NCBI RefSeq assembly: GCF_003312875.1
Contig: NZ_CP015163.1
Coordinates: forward strand, 6,758,001-6,822,000
Origin: Amycolatopsis albispora
GTDB taxonomy: Bacteria > Actinomycetota > Actinomycetes > Mycobacteriales > Pseudonocardiaceae
DNA length: 64,000 bases
Reading direction: 5' to 3'
The position numbers and the translations under genes are program-made. A model generated the notes under the pieces. That model worked only from the letters and a program-made list of their open reading frames with translations. It did not search any database and was not told where the DNA came from. Of this stretch, positions 50,502 to 57,857 are shown piece after piece; the first letter of the stretch is position 1, and every line of letters starts with the position of its first letter.

Positions 50502-51257
50502 GTGGACGTTCTACTGGACACCTTCCTGAACTGGGAGTACATCTGGGCGGTCGTGCCCGACCTGCTGGGCACCGGGCTGCTGAACACGATGATCTTCGCG
50601 GTGTGCTCGGCGGTGCTGGGCACGCTGCTCGGCATGGTGCTCGCGGTGATGGGCCTGTCGGCGAAGCGCTGGCTGCGCTGGCCCGCCCGGGTGTACACCG
50701 ACATCTTCCGCGGTCTGCCCGCCATCCTGACCATTCTGCTGATCGGCCAGGGTCTCGGCGTGCTGGCGCGCGACGTGGTCGGCAACAACCCGTATCCGCT
50801 GGGCATCCTGGCGCTGAGCCTGATCGCCGCCGCCTACATCGGCGAGATCTTCCGCGCCGGCATCCAGAGTGTCGAAAAAGGACAGTTGGAGGCCAGCCGC
50901 GCGCTCGGCATGAGCTACGGCAGGGCGATGCTGCTGGTGGTCATCCCGCAGGGCGTGCGGCGGGTGCTGCCCGCGCTGGTGAACCAGTTCATCGCGCTGA
51001 TCAAGGACTCCAGCCTGGTCTACTTCCTCGGCCTGCTGTCCAGCCAGCGCGACCTGTTCCGGATCGGGCAGGACCTCGCGGCGAACACCGGCAACCTCTC
51101 GCCGCTGGTCGCCGCGGGCGTGTTCTACCTGGTGATCACCATTCCGCTGACGCACCTGGTCAACTTCATCGACAAGCGGCTGCGGCAGGGACGCAAGGTG
51201 GACCGGGCCGACGAGGACGAGCTGGACCTGGTGGCCGGCGGAAAGGTCGGGGCATGA
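50502..51257 (+). CDS. Polar amino-acid ABC transporter permease
   Basis: A 251-residue membrane protein of the His/Glu/Gln/Arg permease type. The domain starts LLGTGLLNTMIFAVCSAVLGTLLG (~22-45), with DIFRGLPAILTILLIGQGL and the EAA loop EASRALGMSYGRAMLLVVIPQGVRRVLPALVNQF (~128-162). GTG at 50502 begins directly after the binding-protein stop TAA. The C-terminus is charged. One permease gene implies a homodimer. Confidence 0.94.
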   Translation: MDVLLDTFLNWEYIWAVVPDLLGTGLLNTMIFAVCSAVLGTLLGMVLAVMGLSAKRWLRWPARVYTDIFRGLPAILTILLIGQGLGVLARDVVGNNPYPLGILALSLIAAAYIGEIFRAGIQSVEKGQLEASRALGMSYGRAMLLVVIPQGVRRVLPALVNQFIALIKDSSLVYFLGLLSSQRDLFRIGQDLAANTGNLSPLVAAGVFYLVITIPLTHLVNFIDKRLRQGRKVDRADEDELDLVAGGKVGA

Positions 51258-51982
51258 GCGCGGCGAGCGTGGAACTGCGTGACATCCACGTGTCCTTCGG
51301 CACGCTGGAGGTGCTGCGCGGGGTCGACCTGAGCGTCGGCAAGGGCGAGACCACCTGCGTGATCGGGCCGTCCGGCTCCGGCAAGTCCACCCTGCTGCGG
51401 GTGGTCAACCGGCTGCAGGAGCCGGATTCCGGCGACATCCTGCTCGACGGCGAGAGCGTGGTGGCCACCGACGCCGACCAGCTCCGGCGACGCGTGGGCA
51501 TGGTCTTCCAGCACTTCAACCTGTTCCCGCACCGGACCGTGCTGGACAACATCACGCTGCCGCTGCGCAGCGTGAAGGGGCTGGACAAGGCCGAGGCCCA
51601 GCAGATCGCCCGCGACCGGCTGGCCGAGGTCGGCCTTGCCGACAAAGCGCCCTATCGGCCCGCCGCGTTGTCCGGCGGCCAGCAGCAGCGGGTGGCCATC
51701 GCCAGGGCGCTGGCGATGGACCCCGAGGTGATGCTGTTCGACGAGGCCACCAGCGCGCTGGACCCCGAGCTGGTCAAGGGCGTGCTGGAGCTGATGGCCG
51801 GACTCGCCGAGCGCGGGCTGACGCTGCTCGTGGTGACCCACGAGATGGGGTTCGCCAGGCAGGTGGCCGATCACGTGGCGTTCATGGACCGCGGCCGCAT
51901 CGTCGAACTCGGTGAGCCCGCTCAGGTCTTCGAGGCGCCGGAGAGCCCGCGGCTGAAGCGCTTCCTGTCCCAGGTCCTCTAG
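51254..51982 (+). CDS. Polar amino-acid ABC transporter ATPase
   Basis: A 242-residue ATPase of the GlnQ/HisP type. It has Walker A GPSGSGKST (~39-47), Q-loop VFQHFNLFPHRTVLDNI, signature LSGGQQQRVAIARALAMDP (~139), Walker B VMLFDEATSALDPE and the H-loop VVTHEMGFARQVADH. ATG at 51254 overlaps the permease stop (ATGA). It completes the operon; a very strong terminator follows. Confidence 0.97.
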   Translation: MSAASVELRDIHVSFGTLEVLRGVDLSVGKGETTCVIGPSGSGKSTLLRVVNRLQEPDSGDILLDGESVVATDADQLRRRVGMVFQHFNLFPHRTVLDNITLPLRSVKGLDKAEAQQIARDRLAEVGLADKAPYRPAALSGGQQQRVAIARALAMDPEVMLFDEATSALDPELVKGVLELMAGLAERGLTLLVVTHEMGFARQVADHVAFMDRGRIVELGEPAQVFEAPESPRLKRFLSQVL

Positions 51983-52009
51983 CCGGGCCGGGGTGGGCAA
52001 ATTTTCATC

Positions 52010-52066
52010 CTCCTGCCTCGAACGTAATACGCCGTATTACGTTCGAGGCAGGAGTTTATTTTTTCG
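52010..52066. terminator. 22-bp perfect palindrome terminator of the ABC operon
   Basis: Arms 52010-52031 and 52033-52054 are perfectly complementary over 22 bp with a single base between (the centre is TAATACG-C-CGTATTA). TTTATTTTTT follows. The AT-rich centre is unusual in this GC-rich DNA. Confidence 0.85.
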
Positions 52067-52082
52067 CCCGCGAGGGCGGGGT

Positions 52083-52088
52083 TAGCCT
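52083..52088 (+). promoter_or_regulatory. -10 element of the MOSC gene, probable leaderless start
   Basis: TAGCCT ends 6 bases before the second of two adjacent GTG codons (52095), the same spacing as at purB. This spacing decided the start chosen for the gene. Confidence 0.5.
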
Positions 52089-52094
52089 GGTGTG

Positions 52095-52925
52095 GTGGCC
52101 AAGATCGCGAAGCTCGTGCACTACCCGGTCAAGGGGTGTGGCGGCATCGAGCTGCCCGTCGCCGAGCTGACCGAAGCCGGGATCCGGCACGACCGCACGT
52201 TCATGGCGGCCGCGCCGGACGGCACCTTCCGCAGCCAGCGGCGCTACCCAGTGCTGGCCGCGGTGCGGGTGGCGGTGCTCGACGACGGCGCCCGGCTGCG
52301 GCTGCGTGCGCCGGGCGTGGAGGAGCTGGAGCACGAGGTGCGCTTCGACGGCCCGCGGCACGCCGCGTCGGTGTTCACCTTCGACGGCAAGGGCGTGCAC
52401 CAGGGCGCTGAGGCCGCCGAGTGGTTTTCCGAGGTCATCGGCGAGCCGTCGGTGTTGCTCCGCGTCACGCCCGAGCACGAGCGGCTGACCAGCGGGGTGA
52501 CCGCGGGCACGGCGGCCTTCGCGGACGGTCACGCCGTGCTGGTCACCTCCGAGGCCTCGCTGGACTCGCTGAACGAGCGCATCGCCTCGGCGGGCGGCGA
52601 GCCGGTGCCGATGGACCGGTTCCGGGCGAACATCGTGGTGTCGGGCTGGGCCGAACCGCACGTCGAGGACACCGTGCGCACCTTCGCCGCCGGTGAGATC
52701 GAACTCGGCTACGCGAAGAAGTGCCTGCGCTGCACGGTCCCGCTGGTCGACCAGGAGACCGGCAGGCGCGCCGGGTCCGAGCCGATCCGCTCGCTGGCGA
52801 AGTACCGCCGGGTGCCGGCGGGCAAGGTGGCTTTCGGCATGAAGGCGGCGGTGACCAGGCCGGGCCGGCTCGCCGTCGGCGACGAGGTCGCCGTGCGGAC
52901 CTGGGAGACCGAACCGCCGGAGTAG
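52095..52925 (+). CDS. MOSC-domain protein with N-terminal beta-barrel
   Basis: A 276-residue protein of the YcbX/mARC type. An N-terminal MOSC_N beta-barrel (IAKLVHYPVKGCGGIELPVAELTEAGIRHDRTFM, ~3-37) is followed by the MOSC domain with FRANIVVSGWAEPHVED and the conserved-cysteine block KKCLRCTVPLVDQETGRRAG (~207-226). MOSC proteins bind the molybdenum cofactor or carry sulfur and can reduce N-hydroxylated compounds. No reductase partner is adjacent. It lies next to a sulfur-type leader and sulfite exporter. GTG at 52095 was chosen from promoter spacing; GTG 52092 is the alternative. Confidence 0.93.
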   Translation: MAKIAKLVHYPVKGCGGIELPVAELTEAGIRHDRTFMAAAPDGTFRSQRRYPVLAAVRVAVLDDGARLRLRAPGVEELEHEVRFDGPRHAASVFTFDGKGVHQGAEAAEWFSEVIGEPSVLLRVTPEHERLTSGVTAGTAAFADGHAVLVTSEASLDSLNERIASAGGEPVPMDRFRANIVVSGWAEPHVEDTVRTFAAGEIELGYAKKCLRCTVPLVDQETGRRAGSEPIRSLAKYRRVPAGKVAFGMKAAVTRPGRLAVGDEVAVRTWETEPPE

Positions 52926-52991
52926 CGGTACCCCAGTTCAGCATCTGGGAAGCGCTGGATCAGCACGTGGGCGTCTGAGACCATCGAGATC

Positions 52992-53087
52992 GTGACGACG
53001 CAGGTGCACCTCCTCGATGTGATCGCGCTGGTCCAGCGCAGGCACATCGACCTCGTGCGCGTCGATTCCGCTCTCTGCCGCCGCTGA
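52992..53087 (+). CDS. Sulfur-type leader peptide ahead of the TauE/SafE exporter
   Basis: A 31-residue peptide ending RRHIDLVRVDSALCRR. It fits the R-x-H-x-D-L-x-R-x-x-S-x-x-C pattern I know from actinobacterial putative leader peptides found upstream of sulfate, sulfite and cysteine genes. GTG at 52992. It stands alone between the MOSC gene and the exporter gene (53176), with 88 bases to the latter, the expected position for a regulatory upstream ORF. The single Cys near the end would let ribosomes sense Cys-tRNA supply. Mechanism is inferred; the peptide match is by eye. Confidence 0.75.
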   Translation: MTTQVHLLDVIALVQRRHIDLVRVDSALCRR

Positions 53088-53175
53088 ATCGCGGCCCTTC
53101 TTCTCCCGTAGCACCCCTCCCTCCCGTTCACGGCGGTCCCGCAACCCTGCCGCCACCCTGCGAACCGAGGTTTCC

Positions 53176-54120
53176 ATGCGCACGTTCCTGTTGTTCGGAT
53201 TGGCCGGCCTGCTGGCCCAGCTGGTCGACGGCACCCTGGGCATGGCGTTCGGGGTGACGGCGACGACCACCCTGCTCGCGGTCGGCACCGCCCCGGCCGC
53301 CGCGTCGGCCGCGGTGCACCTCGCCGAGGTCGGCACGTCGCTGGCGTCCGGCCTGTCCCACTGGAAGTTCAAGAACATCGACTGGCGCACGGTGGGCATC
53401 CTGGCCTTGCCGGGCGCGGTGGGCGCGGTGCTCGGCGCCTACGTGCTGACCTCACTGTCCACAGAGGACGCGACGGTGTGGATCACGCTGATCCTGCTGC
53501 TGCTCGGGCTGTACGTGCTGATCCGGTTCGCCTTCCTGAAGCTGGGCAAGCTGATCACCGGCAAGCGCCCCGGCGCGAAGTTCCTCGCGCCGCTCGGCCT
53601 GGTGGCGGGCTTCGTGGACGCGACCGGCGGCGGTGGCTGGGGGCCGGTGGCCACCACCACGCTGCTGTCCTCTGGCCGGCTGGAGCCGCGCAAGGTGGTC
53701 GGCTCGGTGGACACCTCGGAGTTCATCGTCGCGCTGGCCGCGAGCCTCGGCTTCCTGTTCACCCTTTCGCAGGAGGACAACCTCAACTACACCGTGGTGG
53801 CCGGGTTGATGCTGGGTGGCATCATCGCCGCGCCGGTGGCCGCGTGGCTGGTCCGGCACCTGCCGCCGCGGCTGCTCGGTGCGCTGGCCGGTGGGCTGAT
53901 CGTGTTCACCAACGCGCGCACGCTGCTCAAGGAGTTCGACGCCGCGGACTGGGTCTACACGGTGTCCTACACCGCGATCGTGGTGCTGTGGGCGGTCGGC
54001 GTGTTCGCCGCGGTCCGGTCGCTGCGGGAGGAGCGCAAGCTCAACGCCGCCGCAGGCGAGGACGACGCCCCTTCGGCGGACGAGGGCGAAGCCCCCTCGA
54101 AGGAAACCGTCGCGCAGTGA
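53176..54120 (+). CDS. TSUP-family sulfite exporter TauE/SafE-like protein
   Basis: A 314-residue membrane protein with eight hydrophobic segments and two internal repeats: GLLAQLVDGTLGMAFGVTATTTLL (~10-33) and GFVDATGGGGWGPVATTTLL (~150-170). TSUP members export sulfite, sulfoacetate or related anions, or import thiosulfate. The C-terminus is acidic (GEDDAPSADEGEAPS). ATG at 53176 follows CGAGG. A sulfur-type leader peptide upstream supports a sulfur role and regulation by cysteine status. Confidence 0.92.
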   Translation: MRTFLLFGLAGLLAQLVDGTLGMAFGVTATTTLLAVGTAPAAASAAVHLAEVGTSLASGLSHWKFKNIDWRTVGILALPGAVGAVLGAYVLTSLSTEDATVWITLILLLLGLYVLIRFAFLKLGKLITGKRPGAKFLAPLGLVAGFVDATGGGGWGPVATTTLLSSGRLEPRKVVGSVDTSEFIVALAASLGFLFTLSQEDNLNYTVVAGLMLGGIIAAPVAAWLVRHLPPRLLGALAGGLIVFTNARTLLKEFDAADWVYTVSYTAIVVLWAVGVFAAVRSLREERKLNAAAGEDDAPSADEGEAPSKETVAQ

Positions 54121-54123
54121 CAT

Positions 54124-54177
54124 GGCCGCGCCTCCGGCGCGGCGCGCGGGGTCGCTTTTGAGCCGATCGCGACCCCG
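54124..54177. repeat. Two-part palindromic element, second copy of the TCGCTTTTGAGCCG type
   Basis: GCCGCGCC-TCC-GGCGCGGC (54125-54143) is followed by CGGGGTCGC (54147-54155), loop TTTTGAGCCGATC and GCGACCCCG (54169-54177). The order and the shared GGTCGCTTTTGAGCCG match the element at 9311-9426, but the second stem is short. It begins 4 bases after the exporter stop and probably terminates it. Confidence 0.75.
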
Positions 54178-54286
54178 TCGTGGCGCGCCACCCTCTCCCG
54201 GGGGCGCCGAGAGTCTTTGTGCTCAATAGGTGTGCCGGTTACTTCGCGGTCAGCACGCGGTCACTCTCAGCGTGCTTACTGGTGGC

Positions 54287-55006
54287 GTGGACACCAAGCT
54301 GCTCGTTTCGCTGTCCGGCATGAATCCGAGGACGCTGCACCGCTGCGCCGAGCTGGCCGAGGAGCTGGACCGGCGGGCGGTGCCGCTGTCCATGCTGTTC
54401 ACCCCGGCAACCCCGGCAACCCCGGCAACCTCCGCGACCGGGGTGACCTCCTGGCTCAAGGAGCGCGTGGACGGCGGTGACGACCTGCTGCTGCACGGCT
54501 ACGACCACACGGTGCCGCCCACGCACCGGGCGGTCAGCCTCGGCCGCAAGGCGGAGTTCGCCGCGTTGCCCGCGCACGAGGCCCGGCTGCGGCTGACCGC
54601 GGCGACGGCCACGCTCGACCGCGCCGGCCTGCGCACCGAGGGGTTCGCGCCCCCGCGCTGGCTGGCGTCGCGTGGCACGCTGGCCGCGTTGCGTGAACGC
54701 GGCTTCCGCTTCTGCGCGGACTTCACCTCGATCCGGGACCTGGAAACCGGCGAGGTGCGGCGCGCCCGCGTGCACGGGTTCGGCAGCCAGAAGCAGCGGA
54801 CCGAAACGCTGCGCTGCTTCGCGCTGGTGCTCACCGCCGCCCGCGTCGCGCGGCGGGGTGGCCTGCTGCGCCTGGGCGTGGACGCGAGCGACCTGCTGCG
54901 GCCGAGCCGCCGTCAGGCCTTCCTGGACGCGGTCGACGTGGCGCTCGAGGCGGGCGCCACCGGCAGCACCTACACGCTCACAGCTTCGCCGGCTCGCCTG
55001 GCGTGA
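54287..55006 (+). CDS. DUF2334-like polysaccharide-deacetylase-fold protein
   Basis: A 239-residue protein. It begins VDTKLLVSLSGMNPRTLHRCAELAEELDRRAVPLSMLFTP and has LLHGYDHTVPP (~68-78, a His-Asp-type metal motif) and GFAPPRWLASRGTLAALRERGFRFCADF (~125-150), as in DUF2334 deacetylase-like proteins. The substrate is unknown. A threefold ACCCCGGCA repeat (54401-54427) encodes TPATPATPA. The GTG start at 54287 lacks a ribosome site. The 3' end overlaps the convergent MBL gene by 29 bases. Confidence 0.8.
   Translation: MDTKLLVSLSGMNPRTLHRCAELAEELDRRAVPLSMLFTPATPATPATSATGVTSWLKERVDGGDDLLLHGYDHTVPPTHRAVSLGRKAEFAALPAHEARLRLTAATATLDRAGLRTEGFAPPRWLASRGTLAALRERGFRFCADFTSIRDLETGEVRRARVHGFGSQKQRTETLRCFALVLTAARVARRGGLLRLGVDASDLLRPSRRQAFLDAVDVALEAGATGSTYTLTASPARLA
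54401..54427 (+). repeat. Three tandem 9-bp repeats inside the DUF2334-like gene
   Basis: ACCCCGGCA occurs three times in a row in frame, encoding Thr-Pro-Ala units. As 9-bp units they could change number without shifting the frame. Confidence 0.8.
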
Positions 55007-55613
55007 GCACCCGGACCTCGGTGCCGTCCGGGCCGAGGTTGGTGAACATGCCGTACATCATCTCCGGCATGGCGTGCACCTTCTCGTGGATCGGCACCGC
55101 CACCCGCGGGCCGACCGCGCGCAGGAAGTCGACCGCTTCGGCGGCCTTCAGCCACGGCGCCGCGGTGGGCAGGCCGAGCACGTCGATCTGCTGGTCGGGC
55201 ACAAAAAGCGCGTCGCCGGGGTGGTAGAAGGCGCCGTCGTCGAGCAGGTAGCCGACGTTGGGCACCACCGGCAGGTCGCGGTGGATCACCGCGTGCTGCC
55301 CGCCGACCACGTCCACCTCGGTGCCGCCGAAGGAGAAGGTGTCGCCCGGCAGTGCGGTCTTCGCGGCCAGCCCGAGCTTCTCGACGGCGTCCTGCGAACC
55401 GGGGTCGATGATCAGCTCGGCCCGCGGATTGGCCTTGAGCAGGGCGGTCAGGCGCTCGCCGTCGAGGTGGTCGTGGTGCTGGTGGGTGATCAGCACCGCG
55501 TCCAGGTCGCGGAGGTCTTCGAAGCCGCCGGAGAACGAACCCGGGTCGAACAGGATCCGGGCGCGATTGGTCTCCGCCAGCACGCATGAATGTCCAAAAT
55601 GGACGAATTGCAT
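54978..55613 (-). CDS. MBL-fold metal-dependent hydrolase (UlaG-like)
   Basis: A 211-residue metallo-beta-lactamase-fold enzyme. It has VHFGHSCVLAET (~4-15), LITHQHHDHLDG (~43-54, the HxHxDH motif), DPGSQDAVEKLG, YHPGDALFV and PIHEKVHAMPEMM. It belongs to the UlaG/predicted Zn-dependent hydrolase group with unknown substrate. ATG at 55613 was chosen; GTG 55616 is one codon upstream, with AAGGA before both. It lies 36 bases downstream of the ArsR-type regulator gene. Confidence 0.92.
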   Translation of the reverse strand: MQFVHFGHSCVLAETNRARILFDPGSFSGGFEDLRDLDAVLITHQHHDHLDGERLTALLKANPRAELIIDPGSQDAVEKLGLAAKTALPGDTFSFGGTEVDVVGGQHAVIHRDLPVVPNVGYLLDDGAFYHPGDALFVPDQQIDVLGLPTAAPWLKAAEAVDFLRAVGPRVAVPIHEKVHAMPEMMYGMFTNLGPDGTEVRVLTPGEPAKL

Positions 55614-55649
55614 CACGGTATCCTTTGTCTGGTCAGGTCAAATCCCAGG

Positions 55650-56594
55650 TTAGGCGCCGATCAGGTCGCCGCCAAGTCGGGTCCGCGCGTACCGGACCGA
55701 CCGGCCGTGGCGGGTGGCGGCGAGCAGCCCGGCCCCGGCCAGCGCCCGCAGGTGGCCGGACACCGTGCCGGGCGCCAGGCCCAGCCGCCGCGCCAGCGCG
55801 GTGGTGGTCGACGGCTCGGCGAGCACCTGGAGCAGCAGCGCCCTGGTCCGGCCGAGCACCGCCACCAGCCGCGGGTCCGGATCCTGCGCGGGCCGCCACA
55901 GCTGGGCCACCCCGCGTGCCGGGTACAGCAGGGCGGGCTGCCACGGCGGCACCAGGATCACGCCGACCTTCGGCCAGGCGAACACGCTCGGCAGCAGCAG
56001 GAGTCCGCGTTCGTCGAGCGCGTGCCGGGTGCGCGTCGTGCTGTCGACGGTGAGCACACCGCCGGTCAGCTTCACCCGGGAATGCAGGTCGGCCACTGCC
56101 AGCTCGATGCCGCCCTCACCGAGCCGCCGCGTCCGGTGGTCGATGTCGGCGGTGAGCACCTCGTGCAGCCGTGGCCACAGGGGCTCGATCAACTCGTGCC
56201 AGGCCAGTTCGAGCTGGTCGCCGAGCAGGTCGCGGGCGGTGGCCGGGTCCTCGGGCAGGGCGCTGAGGTCGGCGTCGACCATGGCCAGTTCCAGCGCGAC
56301 CTGCTCGGGTGGCGTCCGGCGCAGTTCGGCCAGCTGGGCCTCGACGGTGGTGCGCGGGCCCTGCGGCGGCGGGCTGAGGAACTCCGTGATGTACCGGGTC
56401 GCGCTCAACACCGTGCGCAGTTCGCCGATCGGCAGCGACCGCGCGTGCTCGGCGGTGGTGCTCAGCCACGGGCCGTACGCCGGGTGATGGCGGACGCCTT
56501 CCAGCACCTGGATCGCGCCGAGCACCTCCTCGAGCGGGGAGATCGCGAAGCGCAGGCGCTGGGCGCCGGTCGCGGTGAGCATCAGCTCGATCAT
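55650..56594 (-). CDS. ArsR-type regulator with long N-terminal domain
   Basis: A 314-residue regulator. Residues ~1-235 form a helical or sensor domain (DUF5937-like in actinomycetes, from memory; starts IELMLTATGAQRLRFAISPLEEVLGAIQVL). Residues ~245-310 form an ArsR winged helix: LLLQVLAEPSTTTALARRLGLAPGTVSGHLRALAGAGLLAATRHGRSVRYARTRLG. ATG at 56594 follows AAAGGACG. It is divergent from an MFS exporter with a palindrome between, and probably controls it and the MBL hydrolase. Confidence 0.9.
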   Translation of the reverse strand: MIELMLTATGAQRLRFAISPLEEVLGAIQVLEGVRHHPAYGPWLSTTAEHARSLPIGELRTVLSATRYITEFLSPPPQGPRTTVEAQLAELRRTPPEQVALELAMVDADLSALPEDPATARDLLGDQLELAWHELIEPLWPRLHEVLTADIDHRTRRLGEGGIELAVADLHSRVKLTGGVLTVDSTTRTRHALDERGLLLLPSVFAWPKVGVILVPPWQPALLYPARGVAQLWRPAQDPDPRLVAVLGRTRALLLQVLAEPSTTTALARRLGLAPGTVSGHLRALAGAGLLAATRHGRSVRYARTRLGGDLIGA

Positions 56595-56603
56595 CGGCGT
56601 CCT

Positions 56604-56619
56604 TTCGGCTATGGCCGAA
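56604..56619. promoter_or_regulatory. Operator candidate between divergent arsR-type and MFS genes
   Basis: TTCGGC-TATG-GCCGAA has perfect 6-bp arms. It ends 40 bases before the MFS start and 10 bases upstream of the regulator start, next to a TCATTAT AT-rich stretch that may be a -10 region. Confidence 0.55.
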
Positions 56620-56658
56620 TCATTATCGCCTGCCCGCGCCGCACCGCAGGCTCGGCGC

Positions 56659-57819
56659 ATGACCGAAAGCCTGCTCCGCCACCGCTCCTATTGGCGCTGG
56701 TCGATCGGGGTGCAGCTGGCCCGCCTGCCGGCCACCATGGCCCCGCTCGCGTTCACCGTGCTGACCATCGCGACCACCGGTTCCTACCGCCTCGGGGGCG
56801 TGATGATGGCGGTTTTTGTGGTGGCCGAACTGGCTGGTTCGGTCCCGGCGGGACGGCTGCTCGACCGGATCGGGCCGACCCGCGGGCTCGTCGCCTTCCT
56901 GCTGTGCGCGGCGGCGGGGCTCGGCGGACTGGCGTTCGCGGCTTCGGCGGGTGCGCCGTCCGCGGTGCTGCTGGTGCTGGTTGTGCTGCCGGGATTGATC
57001 GCGGGCGGGTTGTCCGGCGGGTTCCGGTCGCTGCTCGCGGGCACCGTTTCGGGACCGCTGCTGCCGCGGGCGGTCTCGGTGGACGCGATGCTGATCGACG
57101 CGGTGATCATCGGCGGGCCGCTGCTGGTCGCGCTGCTCGCCGGGTTCGGTGCGGTGCTGCCGATCGCCGCGATGGCGGTGGTCTTCGCGCTGTCCGCCCT
57201 GCTGGTGCCGCGACGGACCGCGCCGGTGCGGGTCACCGGGGAGCGGCCGCCGCTGCCGATCCGGGCGGCCGTGCCCTGGCTGGCCTGCCAGTTCACCATC
57301 GGGCACCTGCTTTCGACGGTCGAAGTCGCGCCCTACGCGCTGGCGCAGCGGCTCGGCGGGGCCGAGGGCGCGGCGGCGCTGATCATCACCGTGCTGTCCG
57401 GCGCGAGCATCGTCGGTGGTGCGCTGTACGCCTGGCGTGGCGTGCGGCTGACCGTGGCACCTCGCACGCAGGCGATCGTGCTGCTGTGCGGGTTCATCGC
57501 GGGTGGCTGCACGGTGGCGCTGGACCTCGGCTGGACCGGCCTGCTCACCGGGGTGGTGCTGATCGGGTTCTGCACCGGTCCGCTGGTCACCGTGGCCTCG
57601 GTGCAGATGCAGGAGCTGCTGCCCCAGGGCCGCCGGTCGGAGGGGTTCTCGCTGTCGTTCGTGGTGCAGGCGAGCGGCTTCGGGCTGGGCTCGCTCACCG
57701 TGGGCGTGCTCCCCTTGTGGCTGGCACCGGTGTTCGGAGTGGCCAGCGCGGTGCTCGCGTGTGCCATTCTGGGCAAAGGCCCAGCGCGAGTAGTTGGCAC
57801 CTTGCCAGCAACGTCGTAG
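56659..57819 (+). CDS. MFS transporter, 12-helix type
   Basis: A 386-residue MFS protein. It begins SLLRHRSYWRWSIGVQLARLPATMAPLAFTVL, with GSVPAGRLLDRIGPTRGLVAFL (loop 2-3 motif, ~57-78) and a central loop LVPRRTAPVRVTGERPPLPIRAAVPW. Twelve hydrophobic segments are seen. It lacks the DHA2-type extra helices. It is probably an efflux pump controlled by the divergent ArsR-type protein. ATG at 56659 has only a weak ribosome site (CGCAGG). Confidence 0.91.
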   Translation: MTESLLRHRSYWRWSIGVQLARLPATMAPLAFTVLTIATTGSYRLGGVMMAVFVVAELAGSVPAGRLLDRIGPTRGLVAFLLCAAAGLGGLAFAASAGAPSAVLLVLVVLPGLIAGGLSGGFRSLLAGTVSGPLLPRAVSVDAMLIDAVIIGGPLLVALLAGFGAVLPIAAMAVVFALSALLVPRRTAPVRVTGERPPLPIRAAVPWLACQFTIGHLLSTVEVAPYALAQRLGGAEGAAALIITVLSGASIVGGALYAWRGVRLTVAPRTQAIVLLCGFIAGGCTVALDLGWTGLLTGVVLIGFCTGPLVTVASVQMQELLPQGRRSEGFSLSFVVQASGFGLGSLTVGVLPLWLAPVFGVASAVLACAILGKGPARVVGTLPATS

Positions 57820-57822
57820 CCT
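57817..57822 (+). promoter_or_regulatory. -10 element of the aldehyde dehydrogenase gene
   Basis: TAGCCT lies 35 bases upstream of the ATG, immediately next to and overlapping the MFS stop codon. A CCGGAGA ribosome site follows. Confidence 0.45.
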
Positions 57823-57857
57823 GGGGTCCTCAAGCCGAGACAACTCCGGAGACGCCG

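Noticed and set aside
55590..57857. A plus-strand frame that would extend the aldehyde dehydrogenase by some 750 residues
   Set aside because: It runs through the antisense of the ArsR-type gene and out of frame with the MFS gene; the dehydrogenase has a normal start at 57858 with promoter and ribosome site.
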